A DNA stretch of 64,000 nt from Chryseobacterium camelliae (lineage in GTDB: Bacteria > Bacteroidota > Bacteroidia > Flavobacteriales > Weeksellaceae): NCBI RefSeq assembly GCF_027920545.1, contig NZ_CP115859.1, positions 2,759,001 to 2,823,000 of the forward strand, given 5' to 3'. Every line of letters starts with the position of its first letter. Position 1 is the stretch's first letter. This document shows positions 22,791 to 31,963 of this stretch, in pieces. Position numbers and translations under genes: made by a program. The notes under the pieces were generated by a model. That model was given only the letters and a program-made list of their open reading frames with translations. It did no database searches and was not told the DNA's origin.

Positions 22791-24206
22791 ATGAAACAAA
22801 CAGTAAATAAAAATGAATTAATGGTCTTATTACCATTATCACTCGATTATTCCCGAATTGAAAGAGAGGGAAATGATAAAATTAAAGATTTCGATATGAA
22901 CTGCATCAAGTTTATTATTGGGCGTATGATTTATAGTTCGGTTGTGTTTGTAAAAACTACAGAAACAGAAAGATATAATCATCATAGCGTAATTAGTAGT
23001 AAAGTTTGGGCTAAACATATCGGGAAAAATTATTTAGAATATGTTCAACTTTTGATAGATTTAAAATATATCAACCGAAAACCATATCTTATTGGAAAAG
23101 AAAGTTATGGATATGGATTTTTAAAGCCTTTCCGTTTTTCAAGAGTGTTTGCGGAAGTGATTCAAATTAAAAGTGTCGATGACTTGAAGTCTACCACCAC
23201 CAAAACAAGTTATGTGAAAAAGTATGAAAAACCTTTGATTGACTTTTTCGACTATACGAAGTTTTCAATTGATACGGAACTTGCTGAAAATGATGTTTTT
23301 GAAGCCTATTTTATAGAGGATAAATATCCAATCAAGATTTCACATGGTGAGCCTGAAAAAGAAGGGTTAGCAACCTATACCTATTATCTTATGGCAATGA
23401 AAAACATGGTGAAGTTTATGAATGGAATTTACAGCTTTTCAAGAGACAGCGGAAAAGTCGGGAAAGGTTATAAAACAGTGGGGAGGTTCTATAATCCATT
23501 TGCAAGATTGAATAAAGAAATCAGGAAACATATGTTTTATGACAATAAAAAAATTCACGAAATTGATTTGAAGAATAGTATTCCATATTTCTTATCTAAT
23601 TATCTATCTAGAGTTAGATATAGAGTCAGTAAGAAGAGAATAGATAGAATAAAAGATAGTTTCCATATATATATGAATTCTGAATCTCTCAAAACCCTCA
23701 TGGATATTGAGGTTGAGGACTTCAAAAATTTGTGTATCTCCGGAGGGGTGTATGATGTTTTTATTGATAGGCTAATGGAAATCTACGGGGAAGAATGGGG
23801 AAGAACCTACAAAAGATTGTTTTTAGTGAATTACACCAACTGTTATGAGAAGAACAGGGAACTAACAAAGAAACTTTTATTAGCGATGTTCTTTGCGAAA
23901 AACTCTCAATATGAGAAGGTTCAACAAGTGTTTGCTGAACGCTACCCTGTGATTTATGATTTCCTAAAAACCAAAAAGAAACAAGGCTATAAAAAGATTA
24001 GTAAACAACTTTTTGAAATGGAGGGATTTATGATTGTGGATGTGTTGGCGAAGGAATTAACAAGAGAATACAGACGTGAAATTCCAGTATTTACTGTTCA
24101 CGATAGTATAGCAACCACCAGCGACCATATAGAAGCTGTAAAGAATCGATTTAACGAGGCTTTTTACCAAAACTATGGCAATGTGCCAACTTTGTCAATA
24201 TCATAA
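22791..24206 (+). CDS. Predicted TV-Pol-type family-A polymerase (replication protein)
   Basis: 471 residues. The C-terminal half shows the pattern of superfamily-A DNA polymerases reduced to a minimal core. Motif A is HEIDLKNSIPYFL (256-268, metal Asp 259), a helical region with Arg/Lys spans about 340-370, and motif C is PVFTVHDSIAT (432-442), the VHD-type signature. The segment GRFYNPFARLNKEIRKHMF just before motif A fits. This matches the TV-Pol family described from transposons and viruses and thought to combine primase and polymerase activity. The N-terminal 200 residues may hold a DNA-binding part. It is the likely replication protein of this element. A replication protein of another fold cannot be excluded without a profile search. 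Confidence 0.6.
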   Translation: MKQTVNKNELMVLLPLSLDYSRIEREGNDKIKDFDMNCIKFIIGRMIYSSVVFVKTTETERYNHHSVISSKVWAKHIGKNYLEYVQLLIDLKYINRKPYLIGKESYGYGFLKPFRFSRVFAEVIQIKSVDDLKSTTTKTSYVKKYEKPLIDFFDYTKFSIDTELAENDVFEAYFIEDKYPIKISHGEPEKEGLATYTYYLMAMKNMVKFMNGIYSFSRDSGKVGKGYKTVGRFYNPFARLNKEIRKHMFYDNKKIHEIDLKNSIPYFLSNYLSRVRYRVSKKRIDRIKDSFHIYMNSESLKTLMDIEVEDFKNLCISGGVYDVFIDRLMEIYGEEWGRTYKRLFLVNYTNCYEKNRELTKKLLLAMFFAKNSQYEKVQQVFAERYPVIYDFLKTKKKQGYKKISKQLFEMEGFMIVDVLAKELTREYRREIPVFTVHDSIATTSDHIEAVKNRFNEAFYQNYGNVPTLSIS

Positions 24207-24236
24207 AAAAAACAGGTTTACTTTGAGCCTGTTTTT
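24207..24236 (+). terminator. Terminator after the polymerase gene
   Basis: AAACAGG / CCTGTTT stem with T5, immediately after the stop. Confidence 0.8.
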
Positions 24237-24810
24237 GCTTTTACTCTATACTTCCTTTGTTTTAAAAACTTTTGGAGTAAAATTGGTATTAAAAATTCAT
24301 TTTTTTAAATCCTTCTAATGTTTCAATCTGCATTGTAACGAACAGGAGAAATTTTGAAAATTGTAAGAGAAATCGTAGTATTCTATTGTTCCGCTACATC
24401 TTACTAGAGGAAAGTTGTAATAGTAATTTTTTTTCCATAATTCTTTTGTAACTTAAGCTTCATAAATCACTCCATTATAAGAGATTTGTAATTTTATTTT
24501 AATTAATTTAAAAGTTATTTACAATTATACAACATGATTTATCTGTTTATAGGCTTGCTTAATTAAAACTATAAATGTTTGAATATTAATTTTTTTGTAA
24601 AAAATGAGCATGGCTTTTTATATAAAAATTCTTATGAGATGAGAATGTTCCAGTATGGAATGATTGTAAAAAATATATCTATGATCTCCACTTAGTATAA
24701 GAAAGTTAATCTGAATGGAAAGATAGAGTCGGATATGTTCTTTCATATAGCTTACAAAGCAAAAACCACTGCAATTTTATGCGGTGGTTTTTTTTCTTAT
24801 TTACCTTAAG
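24237..24810. other. Gene-free stretch before the IS element
   Basis: About 570 AT-rich bases with no believable frame or tRNA. A terminator hairpin at 24761-24795 (AAAACCACTGCA / TGCGGTGGTTTT, T8) suggests that an untranslated RNA or lost gene lies upstream of it; a replication origin is also possible here because it follows the polymerase gene. Confidence 0.4.
24761..24795 (+). terminator. Terminator of an unseen transcript
   Basis: AAAAACCACTGCA / TGCGGTGGTTTT with one wobble and a long T-run; no gene is visible upstream. Confidence 0.75.
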
Positions 24811-24932
24811 TGTAGAATCCTTCAAAATTGACCAGTTGATTCCTGAGCAAATTGACCAGGGTATTCCTGCTCAAATTGACCACCCAAAAAAGTCAGAAAA
24901 CGTGTCTTGAATAACTTAGCCAAAAAATACCA

Positions 24933-26492
24933 ATGGCTAACAAAAGAATAGACATGTTGAACATCAAACAATTATTACGATTATACACTCAGGGAGTAAG
25001 TAAATTGCAGATAAGCAAACAACTGGGTATCTCACGCAATACTGCCAAAAAGTATATTAGCCTGTTCCATGAACACCAACTTACATATGATGAGCTGATA
25101 GAGCTGAGTGATGAAGATTTAGATGATTTATTCGAGACTCCGCCAACTGATATAAGGGATAAGGACAGTATCAAAAAACAACTTGAATCGCTGTTTCCTT
25201 ACATATCCAAAGAACTAAAACGTGTTGGGGTTACCCGTTATCTGCTATGGGAAGAATACATAGATAAATATCCTTCAGGCTACCAATATTCCCGTTTTTG
25301 TCATCATTACAGGGAATGGTGTAAAAAGGTAAACCCTTCCATGCATATTGAACATAAGGCAGGGGATAAACTTTTTGTGGATTATACTGGGAAAAAGCTT
25401 CACATTATTGATAAAGAAACAGGAGAACAACAGGAAGTTGAAGTCTTCGTATCTATACTTGGCGCCAGTGGTATGACCTTCGTAGAAGCTACAAGGACCC
25501 AAGGGAAAGAAGATTTTCTTGGAAGCCTTACCAAAGCCCTGCATTATTATGGAGGAGTTCCCGCAGCTATTGTTACCGATAACCTGCGTACAGCCGTAAA
25601 AAAGAGCCATAAGTACGAACCTGTCATCACTGATTCCCTTCTGGATTTTGCTTCCCACTATAGCACCACAATACTTCCTACGCGTACCTACCATCCTAAG
25701 GACAAGGCTTTGGTTGAGAATGCGGTACGTATTGTTTATACCCGCATTTTTGCTCCATTGCGTAAAGATCACTTCTTTAGCCTGGAAGCATTGAACAAAG
25801 CTATAGAAAACCTTCTGGAGGGATATAATGAAGCTCCCATGAAAAGAAAGAAGTATTCCAGGGCTGATGTTTTCCGTGAGGTTGAAAAACATGCGTTATC
25901 CCCACTACCAGCTATAGTGTACCAGCTCAAGCATTCTGTACGTGCCACTGTTCATAAGACCAGCCATGTATATTTAAGCAAAGACAAACATTATTATAGT
26001 GTTCCGTTCAGCTATATTGGTAAAAAAGTAAACATTATTTTTAGTAAAAACACAGTCGAGATTTACTATGACCAGCGCAGAATAGCATTCCATAACAGAG
26101 TCTTGGCCAAATATCAGTATACAACTGTTAAAGAGCATATGCCTTCATCTTATCAGTTTATGACGGAATGGAATCCCTCCCGGTTTATCTCTTGGGGAAG
26201 GTCTGTCGGAGAATATTGTGAACAGTACATCATCAAAATCCTGGAAAAGAAACAGCATCCTGAGCAGTCCTATAAAACCTGCCTGGGAATCCTTTCATTA
26301 TCAAAAAAGATTGGCAACATAAGACTTGACAATGCCTGTAAAAGAGCATTGGGATATGAGAAATACAGCCTTGCCATGATTAAAAGTATTTTGGAAAGAG
26401 GACTGGATAATCTCACCGATGACGATGCATTTTTTGAAGAAAAGAAACTGCCTAAGCACAAAAATATAAGGGGCGGAAAATACTATCAGTAA
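24933..26492 (+). CDS. istA: IS21-family transposase IstA
   Basis: 519 residues. An N-terminal helix-turn-helix (about 18-45, GVSKLQISKQLGISRNTAKK) is followed by a DDE integrase core with Asp in LFVDYTGK near 146, Asp in AIVTDNLRTA near 216 and Glu in KALVENAVR near 263. The C-terminal part holds the basic SH3-like Mu-transposase segment (about 345-400). It carries out strand transfer together with IstB. The frame is complete, so the IS could be active. Confidence 0.95.
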   Translation: MANKRIDMLNIKQLLRLYTQGVSKLQISKQLGISRNTAKKYISLFHEHQLTYDELIELSDEDLDDLFETPPTDIRDKDSIKKQLESLFPYISKELKRVGVTRYLLWEEYIDKYPSGYQYSRFCHHYREWCKKVNPSMHIEHKAGDKLFVDYTGKKLHIIDKETGEQQEVEVFVSILGASGMTFVEATRTQGKEDFLGSLTKALHYYGGVPAAIVTDNLRTAVKKSHKYEPVITDSLLDFASHYSTTILPTRTYHPKDKALVENAVRIVYTRIFAPLRKDHFFSLEALNKAIENLLEGYNEAPMKRKKYSRADVFREVEKHALSPLPAIVYQLKHSVRATVHKTSHVYLSKDKHYYSVPFSYIGKKVNIIFSKNTVEIYYDQRRIAFHNRVLAKYQYTTVKEHMPSSYQFMTEWNPSRFISWGRSVGEYCEQYIIKILEKKQHPEQSYKTCLGILSLSKKIGNIRLDNACKRALGYEKYSLAMIKSILERGLDNLTDDDAFFEEKKLPKHKNIRGGKYYQ

Positions 26493-26533
26493 TACCTACA
26501 ATCATTAACAATTAAATCATTAATACAAAACCT

Positions 26534-27277
26534 ATGAATCAGGCAACATTAGAAAAAATGAAACATTTAAAGCTCTACGGAATGCACAGAGCTTTTTCCA
26601 CAACAATGGAAACAGGAAGTATCTCTTATACCAACGATGAACTTATCGCCTACTTGATTGAATCCGAGTATGACGACAGGGAAAGCAGAAAGGTTGAGCG
26701 GTTAATCACTTCTGCCAGATTCAGGTACAGGGCATTTATGGAAGAGATTACAGCATCTTCTTCCAGGAATATTGATAAGAATACCATTGGAAGGTTATCT
26801 TCCTGCGATTTTATCTCTCAGAAACAGAATATTCTTATTACAGGATCAACAGGAGTTGGTAAAAGTTTTATAGCAACTGCCATAGGCTACAAAGCCTGTA
26901 CAATGGGATATAAAGTCATGTACTTCAGCATCAACAAACTCTTCTCAAAGCTTAAAATGGCTAAGGCAGACGGATCTTATCTGAAAGAGATTGACCGTAT
27001 AGAAAAGCAGGACCTTATTATCCTTGATGATTTTGGATTGCAATCCCTGGATAATTTGAAAAGACAGGATTTTATGGAGATCATTGAAGACAGGCACGGA
27101 AAACGCTCCACTATTATTGCTTCGCAACTTCCCGTAAGTGTATGGCATGAAGTAATTGCGGAACAAACAATAGCCGATGCAATCCTTGACAGAATGGTAC
27201 ATAACTCCCTGAGAATAGACCTTAAAGGGGAATCTATGAGAAGAAAAAAAGCTGATCAGAAAATCAGCTCAGAATAA
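26534..27277 (+). CDS. istB: IS21-family helper ATPase IstB
   Basis: 247 residues, AAA+ protein of the DnaC/IstB type. Walker A is ITGSTGVGKS (about 102-111) and Walker B LIILDDFG near 163, followed by sensor residues in STIIASQLPVS near 193. It chooses the target and activates IstA. It starts 41 bases after the istA stop. Confidence 0.95.
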   Translation: MNQATLEKMKHLKLYGMHRAFSTTMETGSISYTNDELIAYLIESEYDDRESRKVERLITSARFRYRAFMEEITASSSRNIDKNTIGRLSSCDFISQKQNILITGSTGVGKSFIATAIGYKACTMGYKVMYFSINKLFSKLKMAKADGSYLKEIDRIEKQDLIILDDFGLQSLDNLKRQDFMEIIEDRHGKRSTIIASQLPVSVWHEVIAEQTIADAILDRMVHNSLRIDLKGESMRRKKADQKISSE

Positions 27278-27426
27278 AGATTTATTTTATATTTTTAAAC
27301 CATCTTTTAGACACCTTTTTGACTTAATTCTTAGTGGTCAATTTAATCAGGAATTAGGTGGTCAATATCACTGGAATTTACACTTTAGTTCTGTTTCCTA
27401 ATACAAAACAGAACATCATATAACAC

Positions 27427-27455
27427 AAAAAACCTCGCAATTTGCGAGGTTTTTT
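27427..27455. terminator. Terminator after the toxin operon
   Basis: AAAAAACCTCGCA / TGCGAGGTTTTTT with A and T runs on both sides. It closes the minus-strand operon that ends at 27507. Confidence 0.85.
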
Positions 27456-27506
27456 ATTTGTCTGACACACGATACAATCGTGCAATAGTGGAGTTAAAAG
27501 AAAGTT

Positions 27507-27926
27507 TCAATATCTATTTTTGGGAATGATATTCATAATAGCCCATTTATTTTTTTTCTTTTCTGCGTAATAGATAATACCTTTATCTTCATCAGAAGTT
27601 GCTAAAACGATTGATGCCAAGTTTTCATTCAATGTAAAACTGTAAACAATAAAATAATTATCATCCAATGGTTTAATGGTTTCTGCTATTATTTTTTTTG
27701 AATCTATTCCAAAAGTTTTTGATTTTTCTACCAATTCTTTTTTCTCATCATATATAATAATATTCCTTTGAGTATAGTATTTTTCTAAACTATTATAGAC
27801 AGATTCATTGTTGAAAAATTGAGTTATAAACTCTTCTTTTTGCCGATCTTTTTTTAATGAAATACATGAAGTGAAAAAAGATAATATGAAGAATATAACT
27901 ATTGAAAAAATGATTGTTTTTTTCAT
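27507..27926 (-). CDS. Lipoprotein, second tandem copy (immunity candidate)
   Basis: 139 residues starting MKKTIIFSI at 27926; a start seven codons upstream would break the signal peptide. A lipobox SFFTSC gives the lipid-modified Cys at about residue 20. The mature part aligns with the product of the preceding gene (27944-28369): KKDRQKEEFITQFFNN, SLEKYYTQRNIIIYDE, KTFGIDSKKI, KPLDDNY and the C-terminal KWAIMNI. The two are tandem paralogues last in an operon behind an RHS toxin, the classic position of immunity genes. A lipoprotein would guard the periplasm or membrane. Immunity is inferred from position. Confidence 0.75.
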   Translation of the reverse strand: MKKTIIFSIVIFFILSFFTSCISLKKDRQKEEFITQFFNNESVYNSLEKYYTQRNIIIYDEKKELVEKSKTFGIDSKKIIAETIKPLDDNYFIVYSFTLNENLASIVLATSDEDKGIIYYAEKKKNKWAIMNIIPKNRY

Positions 27927-27943
27927 AACTCGAATACTGAACA

Positions 27944-28369
27944 TCATCGAGTTTGTTGTTTAAACATGTTCGAAATTTGCCATTTATCATCATTATTTTT
28001 TCTTTTTAAATAAAAGACAACTCCTTCCTCTCGGTCTGATGTTAAAAAAGTCAAGCATACTAAATTTTTATTTATAATAAAGTTTTTAATAGATAAATAC
28101 TTATCGTTTTGTGGTTTTAGAATTACTATATTGACAGTTTTTGATGAAATGTTAAAAGTTTTATCTTGTTTTACTAATAATTTATTCTCGTCATAAATTG
28201 TGATTGTTTTTACATTATAAAAAGATTCTAAGCTATTTAGAATGCCATCATTGTTAACAAATTGATTAATAAAAATATCTTTCTGTTTATTTTCTTTAAC
28301 AGATGCACATGAACTGAAAAAAGAAAACAAGAATACTGTAAGTATTGAAAAAATGATTGTTTTTTTCAT
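27944..28369 (-). CDS. Lipoprotein, first tandem copy (immunity candidate)
   Basis: 141 residues with signal peptide and lipobox SFFSSC (Cys about 21). The start ATG lies 2 bases after the stop of the RHS toxin gene, so the two are translationally linked. Its relationship to the next gene is clear along the whole length (QKDIFINQF, NSLESFYN, ITIYDE, KTFNISSK, LKPQNDKY, DDKWQISNM). It is the stronger candidate for neutralising the metalloprotease-like toxin domain encoded just upstream. No named family is recognised. Confidence 0.78.
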   Translation of the reverse strand: MKKTIIFSILTVFLFSFFSSCASVKENKQKDIFINQFVNNDGILNSLESFYNVKTITIYDENKLLVKQDKTFNISSKTVNIVILKPQNDKYLSIKNFIINKNLVCLTFLTSDREEGVVFYLKRKNNDDKWQISNMFKQQTR

Positions 28370-28371
28370 GT

Positions 28372-31300
28372 TTATTTAAATATTGATTGTAATAAAATAA
28401 AATTAGCCTGAACGTAGTTTTTAATGCTTCCTGATATTCCGTTTTGATACGAACCTATACCACCACCAAAAGCTCTATTTTCGAAAAAGTTTCCTACATC
28501 TCCATATTTAGTACTCAAGCCCGTACTGTCATACTTTACCGTCCTTTTTACATCATCTCCCCAATGTGCGGTTTCATGAGCAATAAGAGCTGACATATAC
28601 ATCAGGTTAGTAAGTCCTTCGACAGACTGAGGATTTCGGTTTGCTTTCTCGAACCAATCTAAAACAGGTGTATCTATCGCTGTTGTATTTCTTGTGCTAC
28701 TTTCTGTAATACCTCCATATAAATATTCGGCATCTCCTAAAGTCAAATCTAGAGCCTTCAAGTACATTCCTTTACCATATTTAAAAGATTCTGCAAGTTC
28801 TTCCATAGAAAATCCACTAGCAGAACTTAAAGCTTTCATGAATTTTTCATCACCTATCATATTGGGCAAAACATTCTTCACAAAATCATAAAAAGCAGGA
28901 TAGTTTTTTTGATAATATTCTTCCTGTCCTTTAGGAAACTGGAACGTAGGTGAACTTCCACCACCACCTCCGGTTAGAGTTCCAAACCCATAGCTTTCTC
29001 CCAGATCCATTCCGCTTCCTACACCTATCCAGTTAGGATTTGTCCAGCTATATCCTGCATCTTTAGGAGAATCTTCACTTGCCATGGTCAATTGTCTTGG
29101 CGCCATTCCATCAGGGTCTATGAAATTAATCGGGTTATTAAAAGCATAATTATACGGAGAATGTCTTCTCATCTGCTCGGCTAACGGATCTATTACCCCC
29201 CATCTCCCAATGTCTGCCATATACATCCTGGCTCCAAAATCGCTCCAGCCGGTTTCTTCCTGTAATTCTTTACCGTTATATTGGTATTTATAAGCGGGGT
29301 TACCTGCAAATGCATTGTATCCCTGATGTTTTAATCCAAAAGGATAATAGTTGTTTTCTTCAAGAACTTCTGCGCTGCCATTGGTATTTCTAAAGTAGCT
29401 GAGACGTACATTTCCCAAATGGTCTGTATAGGTGTAAATATACTTGTTTTTTTCAAAATCATAATAGCCTTCGGAGGTAGGAATAAATTTTAAAACCGTA
29501 CCTGCCATAGGATTGGCAAGTGTTGGGTTAGCTTCATACTGAAACCCATCCAAATAATCGGTGGTAATGGAGGCTAAAAATTCGTTGGTTCCATCCTTAT
29601 ACTGGTATATTTTTCTGACTTTAGCCCCGTCTGCACGATAGGTATACGAAGTATTCACATATCTGGCTCCCCCTCTGCTGGCAACAGATTGATTAAACTT
29701 TATATACTTTGGAAGGTTCAGAATATTATAGTCGACCTGCAGCACTCCTTTATCGGTATGATTGGCCATATTCCCATTATCATCATAAGATATTGTATTT
29801 CCCGAAACTTCCGGATAGCCATTGTAATCTGCCGAAGAATCTGTAACGGAGCTCAGTTGGTTTCCGGAGTAGCTGTACGAAAGATTATCGATAAGCGCCA
29901 AAGCATTCAGCGCATTTTTCCCGTTTCGCTGCAGCCCGGTGATATTTCCGTTCGGGTCGTAATCTACGCTCTCATTAAAAAAGTTATTCTGCGGAACTGA
30001 CGAATAAGGCTCTGTATAGGTTCCTTTTTTCAGCCTGTTCAAAGAATCGTACAGATATTCGTATCTTCTCTGCAGATTGTCGGTGGCCGTCTTCCAGTCC
30101 ACCTCGGTGATGTTGCCGTTGTACTGTGGAGTACCGGTAAGCGGATGAGCCGTTTTTATTTCATACCCGAACAATTTTCCGTTCAGGTTGGCAGGATCAT
30201 TGATCCTGGTAAGCCTTCCTCTTATATCGTAGGAATAATCTATACCCTGAAGGCTGTTTCCGACTTCTTTACGGATCAGCTGCCCAAGATCGTTATAGGT
30301 ATTCTCCGCCACCAGCTCTTCAGACCATCCGTTTACTTTGTGGTACTGCTGCTTCATTCTTTTCTGATCATCATAAACAAATCTTTGTTTAACCATCGTT
30401 TCGGTATCGGTATCCAGCCGTTTGTGGTAGGTAAAGCTTTCTTTCGGAGCTCCTGAAAAATCTAACTCCGTTTCGGTTCTGGTATAACCTCCCAAATGAT
30501 TTTTGCTGTATGTTCCCACCGATCTCCCTTGTCTGTCGTACCAGATAAATGACGAAGACCAGTTGTCGTCTTCTATGTTTTTGGTATAGCTTGCCGTAGG
30601 AAGGGTTTTAGAGCTTCTGCTCGTAGTATACCCGTTTGAGGTACTGCTCACCGGAACTGCTGAAAGCGTATTCTGGTTCAATACAGTAGCCGGAACTACG
30701 GGAGAGCTTACAGGGTAATCATCATAGTAATTAACGGATAAAATGGTCATATTTCCCGTAGGAAATGCATCGTTGGTATAATACACATTAATTCCGTTCA
30801 GAATAAAAGATGCAGCCGTTCTGGCTTCATTATTCAGCGCATTGGAAGACATATTGTTCAGCTCCGTCTGCACAGCAACTCTTGATGCGGTACTATCCCA
30901 CAGACCTGTGTAGGCTATTCTCCCCAATTCGTCATATTTCACAAAAGCCCACTGCTTGTTTTTCTGGTTAGAATCCTGCGAGAGTACAGGGCGGTTTTGC
31001 TTGTCATACACTACCGACTCCCAATAGGTCTTACCGGGAAGTCTTTTTTCTGCAAGACGGTTGTACCGGTCATATCTGTATTGATAGCATAGAGTATTGA
31101 GATGACCGTTAAGCTCCGCAATAGTGTTGAATGCAGCTTTTGGAGGAATTACCAGTACCAGATTGCCCAATTCATCGTATACATAATACGTGTCAACATA
31201 TTGCACTGCTCCTGTACCGTCTACTTTACGAACCAACTGCACCTGCCCCGAAGCATTGGTAAAAACCTGTGTTTCTTTATTGTCTTCATCTTTTGTGGTC

Positions 31301-31941
31301 TTTTTGATCAGCGTATTGGCTTTATAATATCCTCCTGCTGTAAAGCTGTCATCAGGGGCAAAATTGACCGACACGTCATTAATGAGATTGGCAGCATTCC
31401 AGGTAGTAACTGCTTTGAGCCTTTTAACTTCGGTTCCCGAATTGGTAGTGTACTCATACTTTACGGTATGGTTGGTATTCATCTGCCATTCGGCTCCGGG
31501 ATGTGCCTGTTTCAGTACTCTTCCCAAGGGAGAGTTTTCCAGTAAGGTTTCCGAATAGGCATTGGCAACGCCATAATAAGCGTTTACCGTATTTCCATCG
31601 GTAGTCTGTAAAGCCCCGTTTAAGGAACTCACAGGAACGGGAAGGTAGCTTTTGGTCTGCCTTCCGGAAGGATCATATTCGGAAGGAACAACAAGGTCTT
31701 TATTATTTACCGTAGCTTTTATGGCAACCTGCTGTTTCACCCTTCCCAGGCCATCGAAATACTGAACCGACTGGACTTGTTTAGCCGTAGGGTTTTCAGC
31801 AGTTACAGGCTCTAAATAAGTACGGGTATAGATATAGTTCTCGGATGATGTTAACGTTTGTGCATGGGCAAGCCCGTATACAAAGATTAATATATTGAAT
31901 AATAGTATTTTTCTCATGATTTTCTTCTGTCTGATCTGCAA
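28372..31941 (-). CDS. RHS-repeat polymorphic toxin with HETAH metalloprotease-like tip
   Basis: 1,189 residues. A signal peptide is likely (KKIMRKILLFNILIFVYGLAHAQ). The N-terminal NYIYTRTYLEP...VQYFDGLGRVKQQ region is of the DUF6443 type that opens Bacteroidota RHS proteins. YD repeats follow (YDELGN, YDKQNR, YDDNGN), then the RHS core with DHLGNVRLSYF, YPFGLKHQGY, YKYQYNGKELQEETGW and DIGRWGVIDPL to INFIDPDGM near 942-946. The variable C-terminal domain (about 946-1189) has an HExxH zinc motif, HETAH, at 1122-1126, and FFENRAF at about 1152 supplies a Glu for a third ligand, so it is probably a zincin. The RHS shell would encase it until delivery. A structural rather than toxic protease role cannot be ruled out. 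Confidence 0.85.
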   Translation of the reverse strand: MQIRQKKIMRKILLFNILIFVYGLAHAQTLTSSENYIYTRTYLEPVTAENPTAKQVQSVQYFDGLGRVKQQVAIKATVNNKDLVVPSEYDPSGRQTKSYLPVPVSSLNGALQTTDGNTVNAYYGVANAYSETLLENSPLGRVLKQAHPGAEWQMNTNHTVKYEYTTNSGTEVKRLKAVTTWNAANLINDVSVNFAPDDSFTAGGYYKANTLIKKTTKDEDNKETQVFTNASGQVQLVRKVDGTGAVQYVDTYYVYDELGNLVLVIPPKAAFNTIAELNGHLNTLCYQYRYDRYNRLAEKRLPGKTYWESVVYDKQNRPVLSQDSNQKNKQWAFVKYDELGRIAYTGLWDSTASRVAVQTELNNMSSNALNNEARTAASFILNGINVYYTNDAFPTGNMTILSVNYYDDYPVSSPVVPATVLNQNTLSAVPVSSTSNGYTTSRSSKTLPTASYTKNIEDDNWSSSFIWYDRQGRSVGTYSKNHLGGYTRTETELDFSGAPKESFTYHKRLDTDTETMVKQRFVYDDQKRMKQQYHKVNGWSEELVAENTYNDLGQLIRKEVGNSLQGIDYSYDIRGRLTRINDPANLNGKLFGYEIKTAHPLTGTPQYNGNITEVDWKTATDNLQRRYEYLYDSLNRLKKGTYTEPYSSVPQNNFFNESVDYDPNGNITGLQRNGKNALNALALIDNLSYSYSGNQLSSVTDSSADYNGYPEVSGNTISYDDNGNMANHTDKGVLQVDYNILNLPKYIKFNQSVASRGGARYVNTSYTYRADGAKVRKIYQYKDGTNEFLASITTDYLDGFQYEANPTLANPMAGTVLKFIPTSEGYYDFEKNKYIYTYTDHLGNVRLSYFRNTNGSAEVLEENNYYPFGLKHQGYNAFAGNPAYKYQYNGKELQEETGWSDFGARMYMADIGRWGVIDPLAEQMRRHSPYNYAFNNPINFIDPDGMAPRQLTMASEDSPKDAGYSWTNPNWIGVGSGMDLGESYGFGTLTGGGGGSSPTFQFPKGQEEYYQKNYPAFYDFVKNVLPNMIGDEKFMKALSSASGFSMEELAESFKYGKGMYLKALDLTLGDAEYLYGGITESSTRNTTAIDTPVLDWFEKANRNPQSVEGLTNLMYMSALIAHETAHWGDDVKRTVKYDSTGLSTKYGDVGNFFENRAFGGGIGSYQNGISGSIKNYVQANFILLQSIFK

Positions 31942-31963
31942 CTTCTTTTATCTAACCTCTCCA

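Larger units (their letters stand above)
24811..27382. mobile_element. IS21-family insertion sequence
   Basis: 2,572 bases with both IS21 genes intact. Ends: TGTAGAATCC...ATTGACCA at the left and TGTAAATTCC...ATTGACCA (reverse complement) at the right, 24-base imperfect inverted repeats beginning TGTA. Extra internal copies of the ATTGACCA motif occur near both ends (24858, 24883 at left; 27340 at right), the multiple transposase-binding sites typical of IS21 elements. Flanks CTTAAG and CTTTAG differ at one base and may be a target duplication. Confidence 0.9.

Noticed and set aside
25275-25892. 205-codon minus-strand frame opposite istA
   Set aside because: Antisense shadow of a well-conserved transposase; no independent signal.
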